This document shows, piece by piece, positions 8,068 to 16,672 of a DNA stretch of 64,000 bases. Below the pieces are notes generated by a model that was given only the letters and a program-made list of their open reading frames with translations, was not told the DNA's origin and ran no database searches. The position numbers and the translations under genes were made by a program. The stretch is from RPQJ01 sp052035645 (GTDB lineage: Bacteria > Pseudomonadota > Gammaproteobacteria > Steroidobacterales > Steroidobacteraceae): assembly GCA_052035645.1 (NCBI GenBank), contig JBPOHK010000059.1, forward strand, positions 22,168 to 86,167, in the 5' to 3' direction. Each line of letters opens with the position of its first letter. Positions within the stretch are counted from its first letter, which is position 1.

Positions 8068-9201
8068 TCAGCGGCCGGTCTTGATGCGCGTCCAGATGCG
8101 GGTGCGCAGCCGCTGCGTCTCGATGTCCATTTCCTCGGTCGGGTACAGGCGCGCGCGCATCGCGTCCGTCGGGTAGATCGCGGGGTCGTTCAGGATCGCG
8201 GGATCCACCAGCGGGTCGGCCGCGCGGTTGTCGTTGCCGTAGTAGATCTCGTTGGTGATCTCGGCGATCACGTCCGGGCGCAGGATGAAATCCAGGAACT
8301 CGTGGGCCTCGCGCGGATTCGGCGCGTCGGCGGGGATCAGCAGGGAGGAGAAGATGAGGTTCGCGCCTTCCCTGGGCACGGTGAACGCCAGCTGCACCGG
8401 CACGCCCGCCTCGCGCGCACGGGCCATGATGTTGGCGTAGTCGCCGGACCACGACATCGCGATGCACAGCTCCTGGTTGGCGAGGCCGTTCATGTACTCG
8501 GTGGAGTCGAACGTGCGGATGTACGGCCGCACGGCGAGCAGCACCCGCTCGGCCGCCTCGAAGTCCTCGGGCCTCCGGCTGTTGGGATCGAGCCCGAGGT
8601 AGGCGAGCGCGAGCTGCATGGTGTCGTCGGGCGAGTCGAGCAGGCTCACGCCGCAGTCCTTGAAGCGACTCACGACCTCGGGCCTGAAGATCATGTCGAG
8701 GCTGTCGAGGGGCGCGTCGGGCATGCGCTCGCGGATCATCGCGACGTTGTAGGCGAAGCCGTTGATCGCGTGCAGGTACGGCACCGCGTGGCGGTTGCCC
8801 GGGTCCGAACCGTCCTGCACGGCCAGCGCGCGCGGATCGAGGTTGCGCCAGTTCGGCAGCAGCCGCCGGTCGAGCGGCCGGTAGACGCCGGCCTTGATCT
8901 CGCGCGAGAAGAAGTTGTTCGAGGCGCTGACGACGTCGTATCCCGAGCCGCCCGCGAGCAGGCGGGCCTCCATCGTCTCCTCGGCGTCGTAGGTGTCGTA
9001 CACGACCTCGATGCCGGTCTCCCGCTCGAAGCGCTCGAGGGTCTCGCTGCCGATGAAGTCGGCCCAGTTGTAGACGTAGAGCCGGCGACCCTTCGACGGC
9101 GCACCGGCGAACGCCGCCAGCAGCAGCGCGGCCGCCAGTACCGCGGCGCCCACCGCCGTGGCCGCCGTCCAGCGGATGCCGCCGATACCCCCGTCGCTCA
9201 C
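8068..9201 (-). CDS. Periplasmic polyamine-type solute-binding protein (PotD/PotF-like)
   Basis: The 377-residue protein has an N-terminal hydrophobic signal or anchor (about residues 12-33), then LYVYNWADFIGSETLERFER. That NW-D-I start of the mature domain is typical of PotD/PotF. Later segments (SWSGDYANIMARAREAG, NEIYYGNDNRAAD) also match the family. It should capture a polyamine or related amine for the two permeases on the other strand. A conventional lipobox is not obvious. Convergent placement means separate regulation from the permeases, perhaps from the 9202-9311 spacer. Confidence 0.88.
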   Translation of the reverse strand: MSDGGIGGIRWTAATAVGAAVLAAALLLAAFAGAPSKGRRLYVYNWADFIGSETLERFERETGIEVVYDTYDAEETMEARLLAGGSGYDVVSASNNFFSREIKAGVYRPLDRRLLPNWRNLDPRALAVQDGSDPGNRHAVPYLHAINGFAYNVAMIRERMPDAPLDSLDMIFRPEVVSRFKDCGVSLLDSPDDTMQLALAYLGLDPNSRRPEDFEAAERVLLAVRPYIRTFDSTEYMNGLANQELCIAMSWSGDYANIMARAREAGVPVQLAFTVPREGANLIFSSLLIPADAPNPREAHEFLDFILRPDVIAEITNEIYYGNDNRAADPLVDPAILNDPAIYPTDAMRARLYPTEEMDIETQRLRTRIWTRIKTGR

Positions 9202-9311
9202 TGCGTCGCCCCCTGTCGCGTGGCTGCGCGCGACTCTAGCACAGCACTCCGCCTCGACAGCCCCGTGGCGAGAGGGTTAAATCGCGCGAGTCCCCGGGAA
9301 GCGCCCAACGC

Positions 9312-10850
9312 ATGACGCCCCTCACCCGCCCGTTCGTGGTCCTCGTCGCGCTGCTCGTCGCGGGCTGTGCGCAGCTCGCGCCGAGACCGGAGCTGCGGCC
9401 CGACGCGGCGGTGCCCATCGGCCTCGGCACGCCGATCGACGAGCGCGTCGGGCCGTCGGAGGCGAGCCACCCCGGGCGCTCGGGATTCCGCCTCGTGAGC
9501 GAGGGCTCCGAGGCCTTCGCGATTCGCTCCTACACGGCCCTCTCGGCCGGCCGAAGTCTCGACGTGCAGACCTACATCTGGCACGAGGACGGCACCGGCG
9601 TCTTCCTCGCCTACCGCGTGCTGCAGGCGGCCGACCGCGGCGTGAAGGTCCGCCTGCTGGTGGACGACATGGACGCCCGCGGCAAGAACTACGCGTTCGC
9701 CGCGCTGGCGGCGCACCCCAACATCCAGGTGCGGATGTTCAATCCCTTCGGCTCGCGCTCGGGGACGCTGGGCTTCCTGCTCGAGGCCGTGGGGGACTAC
9801 GGCCGCATCAACCGGCGCATGCATAACAAGAGCTGGATCGCCGACAACCGCATCGCGATCGTCGGCGGGCGCAACCTCGGCGACGAATACTTCGGCGCGA
9901 GCAAGGACGTGAATTTCTCCGACCTCGATTTCGCCCTGGTCGGCCCGATCGTGCGCGAGGCGTCCGCCACGTTCGACCGCTACTGGAACTCGCCCCTTGC
10001 CTATCCGATCGCAGTGCTCTCGCCCGGCGCCGTGACCGCCGGGGCGCTCGAGCAGCTGCGCATCCGGACGACGCCCCGGCTCGAGAAGGCCCAGCAGTCG
10101 CGCTACGCGCGTTCGCTGCAGGAGGACGACGCGGTGCAGCGGCTCGTCGCCGGCGACTGGCCCATGCAGTGGTCGGCCGGTTACCGGTTCGTCGCCGACG
10201 ACCCGCGCAAGGCCCAGGGCCTGGACGGCGGGCTGGCCGGCTCCGAGGTGCTGGCGCTGCTGAGCCCGGCGATCCTCGGCGCGCGGCAGCGGCTCACCGT
10301 GATCTCGCCGTATTTCGTGCCCGGCGAGCTCGGCACCGCCGCCTTCGTGAAGGTCGCCCGGCAGGGTGCCGAGGTGCGCATCCTGACCAACTCGCTGGCC
10401 GCCAACGACGTCGCGATGGTCTACGGCGGCTACGTGAAGTGGCGCGAGCCGCTGCTGAAAGGCGGGGTGCAGCTCTGGGAGCTGAAGCCGACGCGTGGCG
10501 AGGCGGTGCGCAGGAGCCTGTTCGGCTCCTCCGGGGCGAGCCTGCACACCAAGGCCCTCACGGTCGACGGCCGCCATTCGTTCGTCGGCAGCTACAACCT
10601 CGATCCGCGCTCGACCTCGCTCAACTGCGAGCAGGGCGTCTTCGTCGACGACCCGGTCATCGCGGGCGAACTCGAGGCGCTGTTCGAGGCCGAGACCCAG
10701 CCGGCGCGCGCGTGGAAGGTCAGCCGCCAGCACGGCGTGATCCGCTGGACGGACGGCGAGGTGGTGCACAAGAGCACGCCGGACGCCTCGGCGTGGCGCA
10801 AGCTGCAGGCGTGGTTCGCCCGCGTGGTCCCGATCAGCTCGCAGCTCTGA
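9312..10850 (+). CDS. Phospholipase D family lipoprotein, ClsC-like
   Basis: The 512-residue protein starts with a lipoprotein signal whose lipobox is LVAGC (Cys19), so it should be membrane-anchored facing the periplasm. It carries two PLD active-site HxK motifs: MHNKSWIADNRIAIVGGRNL (about residues 171-190) and LHTKALTVDGRHSFVGSYNL (about 413-432). The Asn-rich ends GGRNLGDEY and GSYNLDPRS are as in cardiolipin synthase C. Likely activity: phospholipid transphosphatidylation (cardiolipin synthesis) or phospholipase D. It appears to be a single-gene unit; the 110-base upstream spacer holds no clear operator. Confidence 0.88.
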   Translation: MTPLTRPFVVLVALLVAGCAQLAPRPELRPDAAVPIGLGTPIDERVGPSEASHPGRSGFRLVSEGSEAFAIRSYTALSAGRSLDVQTYIWHEDGTGVFLAYRVLQAADRGVKVRLLVDDMDARGKNYAFAALAAHPNIQVRMFNPFGSRSGTLGFLLEAVGDYGRINRRMHNKSWIADNRIAIVGGRNLGDEYFGASKDVNFSDLDFALVGPIVREASATFDRYWNSPLAYPIAVLSPGAVTAGALEQLRIRTTPRLEKAQQSRYARSLQEDDAVQRLVAGDWPMQWSAGYRFVADDPRKAQGLDGGLAGSEVLALLSPAILGARQRLTVISPYFVPGELGTAAFVKVARQGAEVRILTNSLAANDVAMVYGGYVKWREPLLKGGVQLWELKPTRGEAVRRSLFGSSGASLHTKALTVDGRHSFVGSYNLDPRSTSLNCEQGVFVDDPVIAGELEALFEAETQPARAWKVSRQHGVIRWTDGEVVHKSTPDASAWRKLQAWFARVVPISSQL

Positions 10851-10897
10851 GCGGGGCCTCTCGGCTACAATTCGCGGCGCCTGTCCTGGAGTGCCGC

Positions 10898-12331
10898 ATG
10901 TCCTCACGCGTTCCGTTCGTCGCCGCCCTGCTCGTCCTCGCCTGGTCGCCCGGGTCCATCGCCGCCGACGGGCCACCCGCGGCGGTCCGCGAACTGCAGC
11001 GACGTGCCCTCGAGGACCGTCGCGCGTACGCGACGCTGAAGGACCTCACCGAGACGGTCGGCCACCGGTTCGCCGGCAGCGAGGGCGATGCCCGGGCCGT
11101 CGCCTGGGCGCTCGCGACGCTGCGCGCCCAGGGGTTCCAGAACGTGCGGGCCGAGCCGGTGACCGTCCCGCGCTGGGTGCGCGGCACCTCGAGCGTGCAG
11201 ATCGTGGGCGAGCAGCCGCTCGCGCTCACGGCCCTCGAGATCGGCGGTTCGGTCGGGACGGCCGGCAAGCCGGTCGAGGGCGAGATCGTCGCCGCGACGA
11301 CGCTCGACGAGCTGAAGGGCCTGTCGCGCGCCGACGTGGCCGGCCGGATCGTGTTCCTCTACGACCGCATGCTCGAGACGCGCGACGGCATGGACTACGG
11401 CCCGACCGTCGCCAACCGCGTGCAGGGCGCGGCCGAGGCCGCCAAGAAGGGCGCCCTCGGGGTGGTCATCCGCGCCGTCGGCAGCGAGGACGAGGACCGG
11501 CCGCACACCGGCTCGCTGCGTTACGTCAACGGCGTGCCGCGCATTCCCGCCTTCGCCATCGGCAACCGCAGTGCCGACCGCCTGCTCGCGCGCCTCGCGG
11601 AGGGCCCGGTGCGGGTGCGCCTCGCCAGCACCGCGGGCTGCCAGGGCACCGCCGCGAGCGCCAACGTCATCGGCGAGGTCCCGGGCCGCGATCCGCAGGC
11701 GGGGTTCGTGCTGCTCGGCGCCCACCTGGACTCCTGGGACGTGGGCACCGGCGCCCAGGACGACGGTGCGGGGGTGGCCACCGTGGTCGAGGCCGCGCGG
11801 CGCATCGGGGAACTGGCCGAGCGGCCGCGCCGCGGCCTGCGCGTCGTCCTGTATGCCAACGAGGAATTCGGCCTCTCCGGCGGCAAGCGCTATGCCCTCG
11901 ACCACGAGGCCGATCTCGGCCGGCATCTCGCCGCGCTCGAGGCGGACCTCGGCTCGGGCCGGGTCTTCCGCTACGAGAGCCGCGTCGCGTCGCAGGACCT
12001 GCCGTCGGCGATCCGCCTGGCGGACTGGCTCGCCCCGCTCGGCATCCCGTTCACCAGCAACGACACCGGCGGCGGCGCCGACATCAGCCCGCTGCGCGAG
12101 CGCGGCGTGCCGGTCTTCGACCTGCAGCACGACGCGGGCAAGTACTTCGAGATCCACCACACCGACGCCGATCGTCTCGACCGGGTCGACCCGCGGGACC
12201 TGGCCTTCAACGTCGCAGCCTATGCGACGCTCGCCTACGGCCTCGCGGACCTGCCCGGCGAACTGGCCCGCGGCGACCGGGAGTGGCCGGCGCCCTCGGC
12301 GGGCGTGCACGCCTGCGAGTGGCAGCCCTAG
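10898..12331 (+). CDS. Secreted M28-family zinc peptidase with PA domain
   Basis: The 477-residue protein begins with a signal peptide (hydrophobic to about residue 20, cleaved near SIAADG). A protease-associated insert lies about residues 110-250. The M28 metal motifs follow: GAHLDSWDVGTGAQDDGAG (His and bridging Asp), YANEEFGLSGGKRY (catalytic and metal Glu), EADLGSG and the distal His near IHHTDADRL. Metal ligands are all present, so it should be an active aminopeptidase or carboxypeptidase in the periplasm or outside. It resembles the plasma glutamate carboxypeptidase-like branch. Spacing from the PLD gene is 47 bases, so co-transcription is possible. Confidence 0.88.
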   Translation: MSSRVPFVAALLVLAWSPGSIAADGPPAAVRELQRRALEDRRAYATLKDLTETVGHRFAGSEGDARAVAWALATLRAQGFQNVRAEPVTVPRWVRGTSSVQIVGEQPLALTALEIGGSVGTAGKPVEGEIVAATTLDELKGLSRADVAGRIVFLYDRMLETRDGMDYGPTVANRVQGAAEAAKKGALGVVIRAVGSEDEDRPHTGSLRYVNGVPRIPAFAIGNRSADRLLARLAEGPVRVRLASTAGCQGTAASANVIGEVPGRDPQAGFVLLGAHLDSWDVGTGAQDDGAGVATVVEAARRIGELAERPRRGLRVVLYANEEFGLSGGKRYALDHEADLGRHLAALEADLGSGRVFRYESRVASQDLPSAIRLADWLAPLGIPFTSNDTGGGADISPLRERGVPVFDLQHDAGKYFEIHHTDADRLDRVDPRDLAFNVAAYATLAYGLADLPGELARGDREWPAPSAGVHACEWQP

Positions 12332-12498
12332 CGCGCCGGCACGCCGGCGCCATCCGGGAAAGCCGCCAGTCCGCGCCGTTATGGAAGTGTTTTCGGCCGA
12401 AGCCGGGCTGCCCGGCGTAGGCTGGTCCGCAAGGGTCGTTGCCCCGGGCAGCGGCCTTCGAAGCCCCGGGCCCCGACGTGCCCGCGGGCGAGCAGAAC

Positions 12499-15400
12499 AT
12501 GGACGACAGACGCCCTCAGAGCCGTGACCCGCAGGCGCAGGACGCCTTCCTGCGCACGATCCTCGATGCGACCACGGACGGCATGCTGGTGATCGACGGG
12601 CACGGCCGGGTGCGCGCCGCCAACCGGCGCTTCCAGCAGTTGTGGCGGATCCCGGACGAGTTGCTCGCGAGCGGTGACGACGCCGCCCTGCTCGCGCACG
12701 TCCGGGCCCAGCTGCGCGACCCCGACGACTTCATGGCGAAGGTCCAGGCGCTGTACGACAGCGATGCCGAGAGCCGCGACTCGGTGGAGTTCCTCGACGG
12801 CCGGGTGTTCGATCGCGTCAGCCATCCGGTCGCGATCGACGGGCAGCGCGGCCGGCTCTGGTCCTTCCACGACGTCACCGCCCTGCTCGAGCGCGACGCC
12901 ATCCTGCGCGCGGTCGTGAGCCAGTCCGACAACTGCATCGAAGTGGTCGACGTCGAGAGCCTGCGCGTCATCGAGGTCAACGATGCCGCCTGCCAGGCGC
13001 TCGGCTACACGCGCGAAGAGTACCTGGGCCTGCGCGTCTCCGACCTGCAGGTGGACACCGACGTCGACACGATGCGCCGCAAGGTCCAGTCGGTGGTCGA
13101 CGCCGGACGCAGGTCGTTCGAGCACCGCCACCGGCGCAAGGACGGCCGCATCATCGACGTGTGGCTGGACGTGAGCCTGATCAAGGTCGGCGACAACCGG
13201 CACCTGGTCACGGTCTGGCGCGACATCACTGCCGAAAGGGCGGCCCGGCGCCAGCGCGAGAGCGATGCCGTCCGCCTGCGCGTGCTGGTCGAGAACTCGA
13301 GCGACGGCATCGCGGTGATCAGCCAGGACCACCAGGTCCTCGAGACCAACCCGGCCTTCGCGAGGATGCTCGGTTACTCCCGCGAGGAACTGCTGGCCCT
13401 GCACACCTGGGACTGGGAGGCCAATTTCAGCGAGGCGGACGTCCGACGCAGCTTCGCCGACCTGACGTCACTGCACCGGGTCTTCGAGACTCGCCATCGC
13501 CGCAAGGACGGCAGCTTCTACGACGCCGAAGTGAGCGCCAACGGCGCGACCATCGACGGCCAGAGCGTGGTGATCTGCGTCACCCGCGACATCAGCGCGC
13601 GCAAGGCCGCGGAAGCCGAGGCGGCGCGCGAACGGACCTTCCGCCAGACGCTCCTCGACACCGTGCCGAGCCTGTTCTATGCCTACGATCTCGAAGGCAG
13701 GGGCGTGTTCTGGAATCGCAACGTCGAAGTCGCGACCGGCCACACGCCGGAGGAACTGGCGGGCATGACGATCCTGGACGTGCTCGCGCCGGAAGACCTG
13801 CCGCAGTTCCAGGAGTCGGCGCAGCGCCTGCTGCTGCACGGGCGGGATTCCGCGGAGATGCGTCTGCTCGGCCCGGGCGGCCAGCGCATCCCGTATCTCT
13901 GCACCGGCCGCATCGTCGAGATCGAAGGCCGTCAGATCGTGGTCGGCACGGCGCTCGATCTGAGCGAGCGTCACCGTGCCGAGGAAGCCCTGCGCGTCAG
14001 CGAGGAGCGGCTGCGCCTCGCGCTCGCCGCCGCGAACCAGGGCATGTACGACCTGGATCTCGTCACCGGCACGGCGACCGTCAACGACAGCTACGCCCTG
14101 ATGCTCGGCCACGACCCGACCGGGTTCGTCGAATCGCGGCAGCTCTGGCAGGAGCGTCTGCACCCGGACGATCGTGCTGCCGCGCAAGCCGCGCTGGACG
14201 ACTACCTGCGGGGCGACGCGGCCGAGTTCCGGACCGAGTTCCGCATGCGGACGCGGGCGGGCGACTGGCGCTGGATCCAGTCGGTGGGGCGCATCGTCGC
14301 CTGCGACGCGGCGGGCGGGCCCCTGCGCATGCTCGGCATCCACACCGACATCACCGAGCGCAAGCAGATGGAGGCGAGGCTGCTCGAGAGCGAGTTCTTC
14401 CTCCGGCAGGGCCAGCAGCTGAGCCAGCTCGGCGGCTGGCGTGCCGACCCGCTGCTCAACACCGTGATGTGGACCGAGGGCGTGTACGCGATCGTCGAAA
14501 TGCCGGTCGACTACCAGCCCGACCTCGCGACCGGCCTGGATTTCTACACGCCGGAGTCGCGCGAGCGGGTGGTCGCCGCGCTGCACCACGCCCTCGACAC
14601 GGGCGAGTCGTTCAGCCTCGAGGTCCAGGTGCGCGGCGCGGCCAGCGGCCAGCTCAAGTGGACGGAACTGCGCGGCTTCCCGCACTACGGCAGCGACGGC
14701 AGGATCGAGTACCTCAAGGGCACCCTGCAGGACATCACCGAGCGCAAGCGCATCGAGCTCGAGCTGGACCGGCACCGCCTGCACCTGGAGGAGCTGGTGC
14801 GCGAGCGCACGGCGGAACTGCACGAGGCCAACCTGCGCCTGCTGCAGAGCGACCTGCGCCTGCAGGCCATGTTCGAGATGAGCCAGCAGGCCGCGACCAT
14901 GGGCGAGAAGGAACTCCTGCAGCACGGCATCGAACAGGCGGTGCGGCTGACCGGCAGCCAGATCGGCTACCTGCACTTCATCAACGAGGACCAGGAGACC
15001 ATCCAGCTCATCACCTGGTCGCAGGAGACGCTCGCGCACTGCCAGGCGGTGTACGACGACCACTACCCGGTCAGCCAGGCCGGCGTGTGGGCCGATACCG
15101 TGCGCACTGGCCGGCCGGTCATGCACAACGACTACCAGGCGCTGCCGCGGCGCAAGGGCTACCCGCCGGGTCACGCCCACCTCGTGCGCCACCTCGGCGT
15201 GCCCGTGGTCGAGGGCGGCAAGGTGCGCATGATCCTCGGGGTCGGCAACAGCCCCACCGACTACGACGACGCGGACGTGCGCGAACTCGGCCTGATCGGC
15301 AACGACCTCTGGCGCATCTATACCCGCCGGCACGCAGAGATCGAGCTCGCCTCGGCCAAGGAGGCCGCCGAGGCCGCCAGCCGCGCGAAGAGCACCTTCC

Positions 15401-16512
15401 TCGCGAACATGAGCCACGAGATCCGCACGCCGTTGAACGCGATCACGGGCTTCGCGCACCTGATCCGTCGCTCGGGCGTGACGCGGCAACAGGCATCCCA
15501 GCTCGACAAGATCGACGCGGCCGGCCAGCACCTGCTGGACCTGATCAACACCATCCTCGACCTCGCCAAGATCGAGGCGGGCAAGCTGGTGCTGGAGCAG
15601 GCGGCGGTCAACGTAGCTAACATCGTGGCGAACGTCACCGCGCTGCTGCAGTCGACGGCGCAGGCGAAGGGCATCACCCTCGTCACCGACGTCGCGGCAC
15701 CGCCCGACAGCCTTCTCGGCGACCCGGCCCGGTTGCAGCAGTCGCTGCTGAACCTCGCCAGCAACGCCGTCAAGTTCACCGACCGTGGCCGGGTGACGCT
15801 GCGCGTGCGCGCCGAGCCCGACGGCGACGCGCACCTGCGGCTGCGCTTCGAGGTCGAGGACACCGGCATCGGCATCGCGCCCGGCGTGCTCGCCCGCCTG
15901 TTCTCCGAGTTCGAGCAGGCCGACAACTCGACCACGCGCCGGCACGGCGGCACGGGCCTCGGGCTCGCGATCACTCGCAAGCTCGCCCAGCTCATGGGCG
16001 GCGACGCGGGCGCAGCCAGCGAACCGGGCGCGGGCAGCACCTTCTGGTTCACCGCGCGGCTGCAGCGCGACCCGACGGCGGTGGTCCGCGGGACGGTCGG
16101 CGCGGACGCCTCGGCCGAGCGGATCCTGCAGCGGGACTTCGCCGGCCGCCGCGTGCTGGTGGTGGAGGACGAGCCCATCAACCAGGAGATCACGCGCATG
16201 CTGCTCGAAGGCGCGGGCCTGGTCGTGGACACCGCGGAGAACGGCCTGAAGGCCATCGAGCTGGCCGGCCTGGAGCGTTACGACGCGATCCTGATGGACA
16301 TGCAGATGCCCGAGTTGGACGGCCCGGAGGCCACCCGGCGCCTGCGCACGATGCCGGCCTGTGCCCACACGCCCATCCTCGCGATGACGGCCAACGCGTT
16401 CGCCGAGGACCGCGCCCGCTGCTTCGCCGCCGGCATGAACGACTTCATCACCAAGCCGGTGGAGCCGCGCTACCTGTTCACGGTCCTGCTGCAGTGGCTG
16501 CGACCCGGCTAG
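12499..16512 (+). CDS. Hybrid sensor histidine kinase with six PAS-type domains, GAF, HisKA, HATPase and REC
   Basis: The 1337-residue protein carries about six consecutive PAS/PAC units (roughly residues 12-770, marked by RRKDGR, RRKDGS, DITERKQ and DITERKR). A short coiled coil, a GAF-like domain (about 800-945), HisKA with phospho-acceptor His973 in NMSHEIRTPLN, and an HATPase (NLASNAVKFT, DTGIGIAPG, GTGLGLAI) follow. A C-terminal receiver has phospho-acceptor Asp1267 in LMDMQMPELDG. No transmembrane segment is evident, so it is probably cytoplasmic. I chose the ATG at 12499; the frame opens 60 bases earlier with a TTG. No partner regulator is adjacent. Six PAS units plus GAF suggest integration of several signals, possibly redox or light, but no chromophore-specific motif is certain. 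Confidence 0.9.
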   Translation: MDDRRPQSRDPQAQDAFLRTILDATTDGMLVIDGHGRVRAANRRFQQLWRIPDELLASGDDAALLAHVRAQLRDPDDFMAKVQALYDSDAESRDSVEFLDGRVFDRVSHPVAIDGQRGRLWSFHDVTALLERDAILRAVVSQSDNCIEVVDVESLRVIEVNDAACQALGYTREEYLGLRVSDLQVDTDVDTMRRKVQSVVDAGRRSFEHRHRRKDGRIIDVWLDVSLIKVGDNRHLVTVWRDITAERAARRQRESDAVRLRVLVENSSDGIAVISQDHQVLETNPAFARMLGYSREELLALHTWDWEANFSEADVRRSFADLTSLHRVFETRHRRKDGSFYDAEVSANGATIDGQSVVICVTRDISARKAAEAEAARERTFRQTLLDTVPSLFYAYDLEGRGVFWNRNVEVATGHTPEELAGMTILDVLAPEDLPQFQESAQRLLLHGRDSAEMRLLGPGGQRIPYLCTGRIVEIEGRQIVVGTALDLSERHRAEEALRVSEERLRLALAAANQGMYDLDLVTGTATVNDSYALMLGHDPTGFVESRQLWQERLHPDDRAAAQAALDDYLRGDAAEFRTEFRMRTRAGDWRWIQSVGRIVACDAAGGPLRMLGIHTDITERKQMEARLLESEFFLRQGQQLSQLGGWRADPLLNTVMWTEGVYAIVEMPVDYQPDLATGLDFYTPESRERVVAALHHALDTGESFSLEVQVRGAASGQLKWTELRGFPHYGSDGRIEYLKGTLQDITERKRIELELDRHRLHLEELVRERTAELHEANLRLLQSDLRLQAMFEMSQQAATMGEKELLQHGIEQAVRLTGSQIGYLHFINEDQETIQLITWSQETLAHCQAVYDDHYPVSQAGVWADTVRTGRPVMHNDYQALPRRKGYPPGHAHLVRHLGVPVVEGGKVRMILGVGNSPTDYDDADVRELGLIGNDLWRIYTRRHAEIELASAKEAAEAASRAKSTFLANMSHEIRTPLNAITGFAHLIRRSGVTRQQASQLDKIDAAGQHLLDLINTILDLAKIEAGKLVLEQAAVNVANIVANVTALLQSTAQAKGITLVTDVAAPPDSLLGDPARLQQSLLNLASNAVKFTDRGRVTLRVRAEPDGDAHLRLRFEVEDTGIGIAPGVLARLFSEFEQADNSTTRRHGGTGLGLAITRKLAQLMGGDAGAASEPGAGSTFWFTARLQRDPTAVVRGTVGADASAERILQRDFAGRRVLVVEDEPINQEITRMLLEGAGLVVDTAENGLKAIELAGLERYDAILMDMQMPELDGPEATRRLRTMPACAHTPILAMTANAFAEDRARCFAAGMNDFITKPVEPRYLFTVLLQWLRPG

Positions 16513-16626
16513 CGAGACCCCGATCGCGGCCCGGTGGTAGAATTCGCCGCGAGCCTGACGTGGCACCGATCCGTCGCAGAGCGGACGTCTGCCGGCAGGC
16601 CCGGCCACTGCATCGAGGCAATGCCT

Positions 16627-16647
16627 CGGTCCCGCCCGACGGGACCG
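16627..16647 (+). promoter_or_regulatory. Perfect hairpin in the deaD 5' leader
   Basis: CGGTCCCG-CCCGA-CGGGACCG forms an 8-bp GC-rich stem with a 5-base loop, ending 25 bases before the helicase start. No T-run follows directly, so it is a poor terminator. It may be a leader structure modulating helicase translation, as known for cold-induced deaD/csdA mRNAs. The function is inferred. Confidence 0.4.
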
Positions 16648-16672
16648 TTCCTCCCGCCTACAAAGGAATCCG

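Noticed and set aside
13468..16608. A 1046-codon antisense frame over the hybrid kinase
   Set aside because: It lacks any domain signature and is fully covered by the kinase, whose motifs are unmistakable. It is a codon-bias shadow.
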